A DNA stretch of 64,000 bases from Microcystis wesenbergii NRERC-220 (GTDB lineage: Bacteria; Cyanobacteriota; Cyanobacteriia; Cyanobacteriales; Microcystaceae), in assembly GCF_032027425.1 (NCBI RefSeq), contig NZ_JAVSJA010000001.1:2865501-2929500 (forward strand), written 5' to 3'. Below the pieces are notes generated by a model. The model was not told where the DNA came from, did no database searches, and saw only the letters and a list, made by a program, of their open reading frames with translations. The position numbers were made by a program, and so were the translations under genes. The number at the start of each line of letters is the position of its first letter. Position 1 is the first letter of the stretch. Shown here piece by piece: positions 28,097 through 36,800 of the stretch.

Positions 28097-28549
28097 ATGA
28101 CCATTTATTTTTTCAAAGAAACCGATCCAATCTATGGGTGCTTTTCCAATTTCTCGGATTACGGATTTGAACTAGATGGTGTCTGGTGGCCGACATCAGA
28201 ACATTATTTTCAAGCTCAAAAGTTCGCCGGAACTGACCATGTTGAAGCCATCAGACAAGCTGTCACTCCAACTGAGGCCACCAAAATGGGACGCGATCGC
28301 AATCGTCCGTTGCGTTCCGATTGGGAAGACGTGAAAGATTCGATCATGCAGCGTGGAGTTCTGCATAAATTTCAAACTAATAAAGAAATTCGCCAAGTTC
28401 TTTTAAGTACAGGAGACGAACAGATTATAGAAGAAGCACCCCATGAGGAATATTGGGGTTCGGGTAAGGATGGAAACGGAAAAAACCGGATGGGACAAAT
28501 TTTAATGGCTGTACGACAGGAATTACGTCAATCTCAAGAAATATTGTAA
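28097..28549 (+). CDS. NADAR-family N-glycosidase (YbiA-like)
   Basis: 150 residues. FSNFSDYGFELDGVWWPTSE, HYFQAQKFAGTDH, TKMGRDRNRPLRSDWEDVK, EEYWGSGKDGNGKNRMGQIL cover the whole family fold. Known members cleave N-glycosidic bonds: YbiA acts on riboflavin-pathway intermediates and others remove ADP-ribose from guanine. It begins a tight rightward gene series (2-bp gap to the next gene), so its role is likely in the pathway, not in housekeeping. Confidence 0.88.
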   Translation: MTIYFFKETDPIYGCFSNFSDYGFELDGVWWPTSEHYFQAQKFAGTDHVEAIRQAVTPTEATKMGRDRNRPLRSDWEDVKDSIMQRGVLHKFQTNKEIRQVLLSTGDEQIIEEAPHEEYWGSGKDGNGKNRMGQILMAVRQELRQSQEIL

Positions 28550-28551
28550 TA

Positions 28552-29205
28552 ATGACACAGCTTACTCTGGTAATTGGTAATAAAAACTACTGCTCTTGGC
28601 CCCTACGACCTTGGTTAGCAATGAAGCAGTTTGGCATTGAATTTAACGAAATTCGGATTCCGATTTATACTCCTGAATCCGAACAACAAATTCGACAATA
28701 TTCACCAACTGGGAAAAGGCCAGTTCTCGTAGAAGATCAACTTAAGATTTGGGATTCTCTAGCAATTTTTGAATATTTAGCGGAACGGTTTCCTAACTTT
28801 CACTGGTGGCCTTTAGAACGAACAGAACGAGCAGTAGCACGCTCTATTTGTGCAGAGATGCACTCAGGCTTTTCTCATCTGCGCCAAAAAATGCCATTCA
28901 ATTGTCGAGCAAAATTGCCCGGTAAAGGAATGACACCTGAAGTCGCCAAAGATATTGATCGCATCACGACAATTTGGCAAGATTGTCGGCAAAGATTCGG
29001 TGGTAGCGGTCAAATGTTATTTGGTGAATTCACAATCATTGATGCAATGTTCGCTTCGGAAGTCTTGCGTTTTCACACTTACGAGGTCAAAGTTAATTCT
29101 GAGTCTAAAGACTATATGGAAGCGATTTTAGCACTTCCATCTGTCCAAGAATGGCTTCAAGATGCCAATTCCGAAGTAGAGGTCGTACCTCAATTTGAGC
29201 TTTAG
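28552..29205 (+). CDS. Glutathione S-transferase-like protein
   Basis: 217 residues. A thioredoxin-like N-terminal domain (LVIGNKNYCSWPLRPWLAMK, then SPTGKRPVLVEDQLKIWDSL with the conserved cis-Pro and Asp-Ser) precedes an all-helical C-terminal domain (EMHSGFSHLRQKMPFN, FTIIDAMFASEVLRF). The Cys-Ser-Trp segment sits at the usual active-site Ser/Cys position. Family members conjugate glutathione or act as cis-trans isomerases. It follows the NADAR gene by 2 bp and is 41 bp before the asparagine-synthetase paralogue. Confidence 0.85.
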   Translation: MTQLTLVIGNKNYCSWPLRPWLAMKQFGIEFNEIRIPIYTPESEQQIRQYSPTGKRPVLVEDQLKIWDSLAIFEYLAERFPNFHWWPLERTERAVARSICAEMHSGFSHLRQKMPFNCRAKLPGKGMTPEVAKDIDRITTIWQDCRQRFGGSGQMLFGEFTIIDAMFASEVLRFHTYEVKVNSESKDYMEAILALPSVQEWLQDANSEVEVVPQFEL

Positions 29206-29246
29206 CTAAATTTTGGAGATTTATTAACTAAAAAAGGAGAAATTGA

Positions 29247-31166
29247 ATGAGTGGTATTGTGATTTTTCGCTCTCAAGACGAGCCGATATCTCAGACGAAT
29301 TTCAAGCGCTCCCTAGATGCTTTAAGCCATCAAGGTTTGCATCGCCAAAATATTTGGATATCGGAAAATGAAAAAGTGGGTTTGGGTCATACCAAACTGA
29401 GTATCATCGATGATCTGAGTGGGGATCAACCCCTCTCAGATGGGGAGCGAACCCGCTACATTGTCGCCAACGGTGAGTTTTATGACTTGGGTTCGGTTAA
29501 ACAACAATTGAAACAACAAGGCTATTCATTTCAAACTGATAGCAGCAGTGAAATTGTCCTCCACCTCTACGATAGACTGGGAACTCAATGCTTGGATAAA
29601 CTTCGAGGTGAATTTGCTTTTGCGATTTGGGATGAACGTAACCAGTTATTATTTGCTGCTCGCGATCGCTTTGGCGTTAAACCCTTATACTATACTGTTT
29701 ATAATCGAACAGTGTATTTAGCCTCAGAAGTTAAAGCCTTATTTGCTGCTGGTGTTCCTGCTCACTGGGATCAGGAATCTTTTTTCTTGACTGACAGTGG
29801 TGTTTTACCGCCAAATAATACGCTATTTGCTAATATCTATCAAGTTCCAGGTGGATGTTTTTTAATTGCTTCTGATTCAGGTATCCAAATTCATCGATAT
29901 TGGGATTTTAATTATCCTTTAATCGGCGATTCTTCCACTCAACTAACTCAAGAAGATTATATTGAAAAACTCCGCCATACCTTAGATGAAGCGATCAAAA
30001 TTCGCTTAAGAAGTGACATTTCCATCGGTTGCTATCTCAGCGGAGGAATCGACTCCTCGACAGTTCTGGGGATGGCATCAACTCATACTAGCAAACCGAT
30101 TCAAGCCTTCACTATTAGTTTTGATCATGCAACTTATAACGAAGAAGCAATTGCTCGCGAAACCGCCCAGCAGATCGGGGCTGATTTTCACGTCGTTTCT
30201 CTCAGTAATGTAGAGCTAGCAGAACATTTTGCTGATGCGGTTTGCCAAGGAGAAATGCTCACTTATAATGCTCATACTCCCGCTAAATATCTATTGAGTC
30301 GAGCAACGCAAAATGCAGGATGTAACCTAGTTTTGATCGGAGAAGGTTCCGACGAAACTTTTGGAGGATATGCTCACTTTTGCCAAGATATGTTACGACA
30401 AATTACGGCGGGACAAGATGAAAAGACAACCAGAAAGCTACTAGAAGAGTTGAAGCAAAATAGTAAACAAATCTCTCCTGCTTTATTTGTAGAAGGAGGC
30501 GCAGAAGCCTTAGAAAGTGTTCGTCAAAGTCTGGGATTTATTCCTGCTTGGATGGAACGGCGGGTTCGGCTCAAAATTGATGGGATTTATTCAGATGAAT
30601 TTATGGCTCAATTTTCTCAGCGAGATGCCTATCGTATCTTTTTAAATCACATTGATGTTATCGGACAACTAAAAGGACGAGAATCGGTCAATCAATCGAT
30701 GTATTTATGGTGTAAAACTCACTTACCTGTCTATGTGTTGCGGGTGATGGGAGAGAGTGTAATTCGATACCACGGGATTGAAGGACGCTTACCATTTTTA
30801 GACCGCAAAGTGGTCGAATTAGCAACTCAGATTCCTGGAGAACTAAAAATTCACAAATTTACTGGGAAATATATCTTGCGAGAAGCAGCACGACCGTTTC
30901 TCACTGATACAGTTTATGCTGGCAAAAAACATTCTTTACTCGCACCGCCTTCTACGTTTGATCCTCAAGGAGCCTTTTTTCAATTGGTTCAAGATACACT
31001 GCGAGGATCGGTAATGGCAGCCGTTCCCTTTTATAATCAAACAAAGGCGATTCAACTACTTGATCGAATTCCCGAGATGGATGATATTGAAAAAACAGCG
31101 CTCGAAGTTCCTTTGATGAAAATGTTGAGTGCTTGTTTTCTGCAAGAACGGTTTGGCTTGGCCTAA
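29247..31166 (+). CDS. Asparagine-synthetase-like ligase with dead glutaminase domain
   Basis: 639 residues, typical length. The N-terminal glutaminase fold is present but starts MSGIV where AsnB has the catalytic Cys. HTKLSIID has Lys for the usual Arg, DSSSEIV lacks the conserved Asp, and HRGPD has become HQGLH. The synthetase half is intact: PP-loop SGGIDSS (residues 265-271), GEGSDETFGGY, and KKHSLLAPPS near the end. So it should adenylate a carboxylate but cannot take ammonia from glutamine. The beta-lactam synthetase family lost its glutaminase in the same way. The upstream GGAG-type site (AAAAAGGAGAAATTG) supports ATG 29247. Confidence 0.9.
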   Translation: MSGIVIFRSQDEPISQTNFKRSLDALSHQGLHRQNIWISENEKVGLGHTKLSIIDDLSGDQPLSDGERTRYIVANGEFYDLGSVKQQLKQQGYSFQTDSSSEIVLHLYDRLGTQCLDKLRGEFAFAIWDERNQLLFAARDRFGVKPLYYTVYNRTVYLASEVKALFAAGVPAHWDQESFFLTDSGVLPPNNTLFANIYQVPGGCFLIASDSGIQIHRYWDFNYPLIGDSSTQLTQEDYIEKLRHTLDEAIKIRLRSDISIGCYLSGGIDSSTVLGMASTHTSKPIQAFTISFDHATYNEEAIARETAQQIGADFHVVSLSNVELAEHFADAVCQGEMLTYNAHTPAKYLLSRATQNAGCNLVLIGEGSDETFGGYAHFCQDMLRQITAGQDEKTTRKLLEELKQNSKQISPALFVEGGAEALESVRQSLGFIPAWMERRVRLKIDGIYSDEFMAQFSQRDAYRIFLNHIDVIGQLKGRESVNQSMYLWCKTHLPVYVLRVMGESVIRYHGIEGRLPFLDRKVVELATQIPGELKIHKFTGKYILREAARPFLTDTVYAGKKHSLLAPPSTFDPQGAFFQLVQDTLRGSVMAAVPFYNQTKAIQLLDRIPEMDDIEKTALEVPLMKMLSACFLQERFGLA

Positions 31167-31179
31167 AAATCTAAATAAT

Positions 31180-31184
31180 GGAAG
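31180..31184 (+). promoter_or_regulatory. Shine-Dalgarno site deciding the nitrile-hydratase start
   Basis: GGAAG lies 8 bases before ATG 31193, which begins MRGHHDIGG, the usual start of nitrile hydratase beta subunits. The upstream ATG at 31178 overlaps this site and is less likely. Confidence 0.6.
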
Positions 31185-31192
31185 AGTTTACC

Positions 31193-31513
31193 ATGAGAGG
31201 TCATCATGATATCGGAGGTTTACCCTCTGGAACTATTGAAAGTTCGGAACACGATATTGCTTTGTGGGAAAAGCAGGTTGATGCTATCGAAGCACTTCTT
31301 AGCAAAATGAATCCCCCTTTAGTCCGCGATGATGAATTGCGACGAGGGATTGAAAACTTAGATGCTGATGATTACGAAAAACTGGACTACTATGAACGTT
31401 GGATTGTTGTTATTCGTCACATTTTGCTTGAGAAAAATCTATTTACTGTTGATGACTTAGAACAGAAAATCAGGGAAATCTCATCTCGATTTGATCCCAA
31501 ATCTTACCTTTAA
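31193..31513 (+). CDS. Nitrile-hydratase beta subunit, N-terminal half
   Basis: 106 residues. MRGHHDIGGLPSGTIESSEH matches the start of nitrile hydratase beta (M-x-G-x-H-D-x-G-G), and DDYEKLDYYERWIVVIRHIL matches its helical middle (Y-Y-E-x-W). It stops where the SH3-like C-terminal half would begin; that half is a separate gene at 31648. Thiocyanate hydrolase and toyocamycin nitrile hydratase have beta subunits split this way. It is 26 bp after the asparagine-synthetase-like gene. Confidence 0.82.
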   Translation: MRGHHDIGGLPSGTIESSEHDIALWEKQVDAIEALLSKMNPPLVRDDELRRGIENLDADDYEKLDYYERWIVVIRHILLEKNLFTVDDLEQKIREISSRFDPKSYL

Positions 31514-31647
31514 AACGCCTGAAAACACTATAGTGACATCAATCCCCCCCCCGTTCCCTGTTCCCTGTTCCCTCCTCTTAAAGTGTTAGTTTTGCATGAC
31601 AGATTCGGTAGAACCTTTTAGCTTGAGCAAGATGATACTATTGCTAT
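31514..31647. other. Spacer with heptamer repeats inside the nitrile-hydratase set
   Basis: Contains GTTCCCTGTTCCCTGTTCCC (about 31552-31573). No gene or separate activator protein is encoded here. Confidence 0.6.
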
Positions 31648-31932
31648 ATGAGCCAATACTTTAATCTGGGAGAGCAAGTGATTGTCCGTGCGTTGTATCC
31701 TCTTGGTCATACTCGCACACCTTTTTATATTCGTGGTAAAATTGGTGTAATTGTGCGCGTTTTGGGAAAATTTCCCAATCCAGAAGCCCTCGCTTACGGA
31801 AAAGATGATCCGGAATTACACTGGCTTTATTGCGTACAATTTCAGCAAAGTCATGTGTGGGATAATTATACAGGCTCTCCTCAAGATACAATTACTGTTG
31901 ATATTTATGAACACTGGCTAGAACCAGTCTGA
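31648..31932 (+). CDS. Nitrile-hydratase beta subunit, C-terminal half
   Basis: 94 residues forming the SH3-like barrel of nitrile hydratase beta: FNLGEQVIVRALYPLGHTRT (cf. G-H-T-R), YIRGKIGVIVRVLGKFPNPE, DPELHWLYCVQF and IYEHWLEPV at the C terminus. Proteins of this fold also serve as metallochaperone-like activators, so it may do both jobs, since no separate activator gene is seen. It is 4 bp before the alpha subunit. Confidence 0.85.
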   Translation: MSQYFNLGEQVIVRALYPLGHTRTPFYIRGKIGVIVRVLGKFPNPEALAYGKDDPELHWLYCVQFQQSHVWDNYTGSPQDTITVDIYEHWLEPV

Positions 31933-31936
31933 AATA

Positions 31937-32569
31937 ATGCAAAATCCATTCTCCCACGACCATCACGAACACGAAATTATCGTTGATAATGAGCAGCCAT
32001 TAACGGACTATCAACTTCTCACACTGGCGATTCAAGAACTACTAATTGAAAAAGGAATTGTCACTGCTACTCAGATTAGAGAAACAATTGAAGCAATGGA
32101 TGCTCGTAGTCCAGCTTTGGGGGCGAAAATGGTAGTACGAGCCTGGTTAGATTCAAACTACAAAGCGCGTTTGCTAAAGGATTGTAAAGCCGCAGCTTGG
32201 GAATTAGGGATTGATATTGGTAGCAGTCGCGTGGTGGTTGTCGAGAACACTCCACAAGTTCATAATGTAATTGTTTGTACTCTATGTTCTTGCTACCCAC
32301 GCATGATTTTAGGATTGCCTCCAGATTGGTACAAAAATAAAGCCTATCGCTCACGAGTAGTCCGAGAACCCCGTGCTGTACTAGCAGAATTTGGCACAAT
32401 CATACCAGATAATGTAGAAATCCGTGTTCATGATAGCACGGCTGAAATGCGGTATTTAGTTTTGCCGCAGCGACCAGAAGGAACAGAGAAACTAGATTTA
32501 GAAGCACTAGAAACTCTAGTGATGCGAGATGCTATGATTGGAGTTGCACTGCTCAAGCAAGCTAATTAA
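31937..32569 (+). CDS. Nitrile-hydratase-type alpha (catalytic) subunit
   Basis: 210 residues. The metal site V113-C-T-L-C-S-C119 (Cys114, Cys117, Cys119) is intact. Thr in CTLC favours the cobalt over the iron type. It continues YPRMILGLPPDWYKNKAYRS, with Arg where ordinary nitrile hydratases usually have Trp; Arg there resembles thiocyanate hydrolase gamma. VHDSTAEMRYLVLPQRPEGT and a C-terminal LVMRDAMIGVALLK complete the fold. The N terminus has a His-rich stretch (HDHHEHE, 7-13). It should hydrate a nitrile to an amide or act on a related small nitrile-like substrate in the cytoplasm. Confidence 0.9.
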   Translation: MQNPFSHDHHEHEIIVDNEQPLTDYQLLTLAIQELLIEKGIVTATQIRETIEAMDARSPALGAKMVVRAWLDSNYKARLLKDCKAAAWELGIDIGSSRVVVVENTPQVHNVIVCTLCSCYPRMILGLPPDWYKNKAYRSRVVREPRAVLAEFGTIIPDNVEIRVHDSTAEMRYLVLPQRPEGTEKLDLEALETLVMRDAMIGVALLKQAN

Positions 32570-32580
32570 ACCTGACACTT

Positions 32581-33720
32581 ATGGAACCCAAAAACCAAAA
32601 TTCTAAGACTTATAAACCTTTGCCCATTACTGGCATATCATTAATCCACTGGATCAAATTGATTTTGAGAAATGGGGGCATCGATCTAAAATATTTACCC
32701 AAAGCCTTGTATGTTTCGGCTCAAAGTATTAAAAATACCCCTTTAATTCTAAAAGAACGAGTTGAGTTTGACAAAGAAGTTGAGAACGTTCAACTTGAAA
32801 ACTCTCCTGTTTTTATTATTGGTCATTGTCGCAGTGGTACAAGCTATTTACATCATTTAATCGGTCAAGATCCCAATTGGGGATATATTACCAAAGCTCA
32901 AGTCTTAGTGGGTGGCTCAGAATTTTTTCTGGGAAGTCCTCAAAAAGTTGAAAATTGGGCAAGTCGGGTTTACCCAACTCCGAGAAAAACCGATTCTTTA
33001 GTCTTGCACGCTGATGACCCAGCCGAGGAAGAAATTGCGCTGGTTAATAGTAGTCTATCCTCATTTTATGAAGGGTTTTATTTTCCTAAAAAGATTAAGT
33101 TTATTTTTCAAAAATGCGTTTTGTTTCAAGGTGATGAATCAGAGAAAACAGCTTGGAAAAATGACTATAAGCGAATGTTGTCAAGGATTCATCTAAGTGT
33201 AGGTGGTAAAAGACTTCTCATCAAAAATCCTCTCAACGGCGGTCGCATAAAGTTACTGTTAGATTTATTCCCAGATGCAAAATTTATTCATATTTTAAGA
33301 AATCCCTATGACGTTTATGCTTCGACGGTGAAACTGTATCAAATCATTGTTCCCGAATGGACATTTCAAACAATTAATGAAGCGGAAATGAAGGAAAATA
33401 TTTTGTTCTTTTATCAAGAACTAATGAATCGATATTTCCTTGACAAAAATCTAATTCCTCCAGAAAACTTAGTAGAAATTAAGTATGAAAATTTCATTGG
33501 CAATGAAATAGAAACTTTAAGCCAGATCTATCAACAGTTTAACCTACCCGGATTTGCAGAAGCAAAACCCAGATTTGCTCATTTCATTGAAGAAGAAACC
33601 AAAAGACACAAGGAATATAAAGAGCGAGACAATAGAAGTAAAAAAAAGCTGGATCAAGAAACAATGGTTAAGCTAGAAAAAGCCTGGAAGCCCATTATTG
33701 ACAAATGGAACCAAATGTAG
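32581..33720 (+). CDS. PAPS-dependent sulfotransferase
   Basis: 379 residues. The 5'-phosphosulfate loop FIIGHCRSGTSYLHHLI (about 79-95) and the 3'-phosphate motif ILRNPYDVYASTVKLYQ (about 239-255) are clear. LIKNPLNGGRIKLLLDLFPD lies between. The size and pattern fit the Sulfotransfer_3 family acting on small molecules or lipids. It starts 11 bp after the alpha subunit, so it is in the same operon. The substrate is unknown; sulfation would fit a soluble secreted metabolite. Confidence 0.88.
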   Translation: MEPKNQNSKTYKPLPITGISLIHWIKLILRNGGIDLKYLPKALYVSAQSIKNTPLILKERVEFDKEVENVQLENSPVFIIGHCRSGTSYLHHLIGQDPNWGYITKAQVLVGGSEFFLGSPQKVENWASRVYPTPRKTDSLVLHADDPAEEEIALVNSSLSSFYEGFYFPKKIKFIFQKCVLFQGDESEKTAWKNDYKRMLSRIHLSVGGKRLLIKNPLNGGRIKLLLDLFPDAKFIHILRNPYDVYASTVKLYQIIVPEWTFQTINEAEMKENILFFYQELMNRYFLDKNLIPPENLVEIKYENFIGNEIETLSQIYQQFNLPGFAEAKPRFAHFIEEETKRHKEYKERDNRSKKKLDQETMVKLEKAWKPIIDKWNQM

Positions 33721-33950
33721 TAGATTAGTGAAGTTATATAGCGGTAAGCGCTTGAGTGAGATACAGACCAAGCTTTGCCTAGCATGGTTTATAGCTTGTG
33801 ACACTGTACCTAATACGACTGCACACCGCTATAAGCTAGTGAGGTACACATATTTTTCTTCCCTTTTGACTTTTGCCTCTTGCCTTTTGCCTAAAACCCA
33901 TAACTTTTGTACCTCAGCAGACTGAAAAACGCTATAAAAATATAACAAAC
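33721..33950. other. Spacer with dispersed repeat
   Basis: No gene. It contains TTATATAGCGGT (about 33734) and ACCGCTATAA (about 33826) as distant inverted arms. GACTGCACACCGCTATA resembles ACTGCATACCGCTATA at about 34970-34987. Heptamers of the TTGCCTC type are at 33870-33895. Confidence 0.5.
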
Positions 33951-34883
33951 ATGGAAATTTGTGAAAAAAATCCTCGAATTTGGGAACTAAACTCAGAGCA
34001 ACGTCAACTTCTTCCATCTGATTTAGATATCGAATTCTATCGACAACATGGTTGGTATATCTCGAAACCGCTATTTTCAGAATCAGAAATTGATCGAGCT
34101 AAGGAAGGAATTGAACGCTTTTATCAAGGTCATCGCGATAGTCAATTACCCGTCGCGTTGCCAGATTTTGAGGATTGGACACCGAATCAGGGAGACGGGC
34201 TAAGAATTAATGAATTTCTGGTTCAGCGAAACCGACAAATTCATCAATTATCCCAGAATTATCTAATTGGAGCCATTGCTGCTTTACTAACAGGTAGCCC
34301 CCAAATTCGCTTATTCAGCAGTAGCCTGTATTATAAACCACCGAAGACTCAATCGGTGGAAACTACCATCGGTTGGCATCATGATCGTGGGTATTGGAAA
34401 ACTTGCAGGTCAGATAATATGATTAGTGCGTGGATTCCTCTACACGATTGTGATGAAAGTATGGGAACTTTGACGATGATTGATGGTAGTCATTTGTGGA
34501 CTGAACCTAATGGAATCTCACAAGGGTTTTCCCATTTTGCTAAATCTGATCGAAACGAACAAGAGAATATTTTGCTGGTTCATGCTCAAGGAAGACCAAT
34601 TGATAAAGTCCCCATGAATCTCAAAAAGGGACAAGTCAGTTTTCATCATTGTTTGACTTTTCATGGCAGTCCTTCTAATACTAGCAGTCAGCCGAGAATT
34701 GCGATTGCTTTCCATCTACAAGATAAAGACAATCAATATCGTCTTCACCGCCAAGAAAACGGTAATATTCACGTTCACAATAATGATCGTCTCTGTCGTA
34801 AATTAGCAGACGGAACACCTGATTACACTGATCCAGTTTTTTGTCCTATTTTATGGGAAGGTAATCCCCGAATATTTAAATAG
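33951..34883 (+). CDS. Phytanoyl-CoA dioxygenase-family oxygenase
   Basis: 310 residues from ATG 33951 (upstream codons fall in repeat sequence). FYRQHGWYISKPLFSESEID is the usual N terminus. WHHDRGYW holds His and Asp of the iron site. LTFHGSPSNTSSQPRIAIAF holds the distal His and the 2-oxoglutarate Arg. IPLHDCDESMGTLTMIDGSH is the family core. It is an Fe(II)/2-oxoglutarate enzyme acting on a small molecule. It is the second oxygenase of the cluster. Confidence 0.87.
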   Translation: MEICEKNPRIWELNSEQRQLLPSDLDIEFYRQHGWYISKPLFSESEIDRAKEGIERFYQGHRDSQLPVALPDFEDWTPNQGDGLRINEFLVQRNRQIHQLSQNYLIGAIAALLTGSPQIRLFSSSLYYKPPKTQSVETTIGWHHDRGYWKTCRSDNMISAWIPLHDCDESMGTLTMIDGSHLWTEPNGISQGFSHFAKSDRNEQENILLVHAQGRPIDKVPMNLKKGQVSFHHCLTFHGSPSNTSSQPRIAIAFHLQDKDNQYRLHRQENGNIHVHNNDRLCRKLADGTPDYTDPVFCPILWEGNPRIFK

Positions 34884-35081
34884 GGTTTGCTGAAAAATTC
34901 AATTGGCTGGTGATGGGGTGGGAGAAGGATTTTAACAAGTGGCTTAAGCCACTTGTCCCTGTACCTCATACAACTGCATACCGCTATATTTTGAGATTTC
35001 CTATCCCCCCCCTACTTGCTAGTCATTGTGATAAATGATACAATTGCCATTGAAATTTCTTCAATAGAAAGATTAAAATTA

Positions 35082-36728
35082 ATGAATCATCCCATTTTAG
35101 CCATCGAAATTGGTGCTGGCGATCTCAATTTAATCAATAACTGGGTTTCTCAAGGAAACCTGAAAAATTTAGCCAAGTTGTTAGAAGGAGGAGCGTCAGG
35201 AACACTAGAAAATATCGACTACTATACAACCGAAACAAAATGGACAATCTTTTTAACTGGTTGTATGCCGAAAACTACTGGATATTGGGGTCCTTTAAAG
35301 TTTCATGACGGTACATACGAAATGCAACGTCAGCAGCAGTCATATAACTTTACTCAATATCCACCATTCTACAGTTTAGCCAAAGAATCTCAAATCGCTG
35401 TTTTTGATATACCACAAACGATTGTATCGGATCAAGTTCAAGGCGTACAGGTTTTGGGGTGGGGGTGTCATGCTCCTTATGTAGTCAATCAATCCCAACC
35501 ACCTCAATTATTAGAAGACTTAGTGAGCAAATTCGGTGAGCATCCGACTTTCCGGCGGGATTTTATCAATAACTGGTGGGACCCAAAAATAGTTACCAAG
35601 TTTTGTAACGATCTTAAAACGGGAATTTCTCGTCGAACCGATATTTGTAAATTTTTACTAAAACAACAAAATTGGGACTTATTTTTAACTGGATTTAGTG
35701 AACCTCATCCTGCTGGTCATCACTATTATCATCTCAGTCAACCCGATCATCCTTTATACCCGTATAAAGATCAAAATGGAGCGGTTGACGATTTGATGCT
35801 CGAACTCTACGAAGCGACCGATTCTGCGATTGGAGAACTAATCGAAGCTGCACCTAAAGATGCTCATATTCTGATTTATTCCCTACAAGGAATGACAAAT
35901 AACTCCACTGATTTACCCAGTATGGTGTTTTTACCAGAGTTATTGTATCGGTTTAGTTTTCCTGGGAAAGTCGCCCTCGCAGCGGGGGAAAAAGATCAGC
36001 TTTCTCCACCTATATTCCCTCATTTGGATCGCAAAACTTGGGCGAGTGAAGTTTGGAAATTGAAGTGGGATCGTAATCCAATTCAAAGGTTTTTAAGAGG
36101 GCGAGTATCTGACGAATTTCAAGAGGCAATCGATCAATGGTTGAGCGCAAAAAATTCACCCGACTTAGATTCTCCTTTTCAATTATACAAAGAAAAGTCT
36201 TTGTACGCTTGGCAACCTACCATGTGGTATAAACCTTTTTGGTCAAAAATGAAAGCATTTGCGCTCCCGACATTTGCGGTAGAAGGATTTATTCGGATTA
36301 ATTTAAAAGATCGAGAACCTAACGGTATTGTTGAACCTGAAAATTATGATAAACTGTGTGAAGAATTAACTCAGCATCTCTATGATCTTAAAGATGCTCG
36401 AACGGGAAAATCAGTGATTAAAAAAGTTGTTCGGACTCGAGAAAATATTCTCAATCAAGACCCAGATTTGCCTAATGCTGATCTCGTAGTGGTAATGGCA
36501 GATTGTCCCAGTGATGTAGTTGACAGTCCCCAATTTGGGCGCATTGGTCCAGTTCCCTATCATCGGACTGGTGGTCATCCACCGGAAGGATTTTTGATTG
36601 CGAAAGGGTTAGGAATTGCGCCAAATTCTCAACTTCCAAAGGGTCATGTCCTAGATTTACCACCAACAATTTTAAAGCTGATGGGAGTACCATCTCCTGA
36701 ATATTTTGAAGGTAAGTCACTCTTGTGA
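35082..36728 (+). CDS. Type I phosphodiesterase/nucleotide-pyrophosphatase-like protein
   Basis: 548 residues from ATG 35082. The alkaline-phosphatase-superfamily core is visible: ILAIEIGAGDLNL (Asp14 as first metal ligand), TKWTIFLTGCMPKTTGYWG (Thr55 as nucleophile), GFSEPHPAGHHYYHL, and HRTGGHPPEGFLIAKGLGI near the C terminus. Where most relatives have Ser-Asp-His-Gly this protein has YSLQGM, so two metal ligands seem replaced; either the site is altered or this is a subfamily with other ligands. If active it would hydrolyse a phospho- or pyrophosphate diester. It lies between the oxygenase and the PLP enzyme on the same strand. Confidence 0.75.
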   Translation: MNHPILAIEIGAGDLNLINNWVSQGNLKNLAKLLEGGASGTLENIDYYTTETKWTIFLTGCMPKTTGYWGPLKFHDGTYEMQRQQQSYNFTQYPPFYSLAKESQIAVFDIPQTIVSDQVQGVQVLGWGCHAPYVVNQSQPPQLLEDLVSKFGEHPTFRRDFINNWWDPKIVTKFCNDLKTGISRRTDICKFLLKQQNWDLFLTGFSEPHPAGHHYYHLSQPDHPLYPYKDQNGAVDDLMLELYEATDSAIGELIEAAPKDAHILIYSLQGMTNNSTDLPSMVFLPELLYRFSFPGKVALAAGEKDQLSPPIFPHLDRKTWASEVWKLKWDRNPIQRFLRGRVSDEFQEAIDQWLSAKNSPDLDSPFQLYKEKSLYAWQPTMWYKPFWSKMKAFALPTFAVEGFIRINLKDREPNGIVEPENYDKLCEELTQHLYDLKDARTGKSVIKKVVRTRENILNQDPDLPNADLVVVMADCPSDVVDSPQFGRIGPVPYHRTGGHPPEGFLIAKGLGIAPNSQLPKGHVLDLPPTILKLMGVPSPEYFEGKSLL

Positions 36729-36800
36729 TTAGACTTTGGGAAAAAAATTGCCTCGCAGTTTTATTGTGTCAAACTATTGCAATTAATAACTTTAAAAAGC

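Noticed and set aside
29247-31166. A missed start that would restore a catalytic Cys in the first AsnB paralogue
   Set aside because: No MCG start lies in frame nearby, a good GGAG site precedes the given ATG, and two other glutaminase residues are also changed.
31193-32569. Nitrile-hydratase-like leader peptide for a RiPP
   Set aside because: The alpha subunit has the full metal site and normal length and is accompanied by both beta halves; no peptide-modifying enzymes of the usual RiPP types are present.
31193-32569. Firm call as thiocyanate hydrolase
   Set aside because: Gene layout and the YPR residue fit, but there is no activator gene between subunits and the context is biosynthetic; only the family can be supported.
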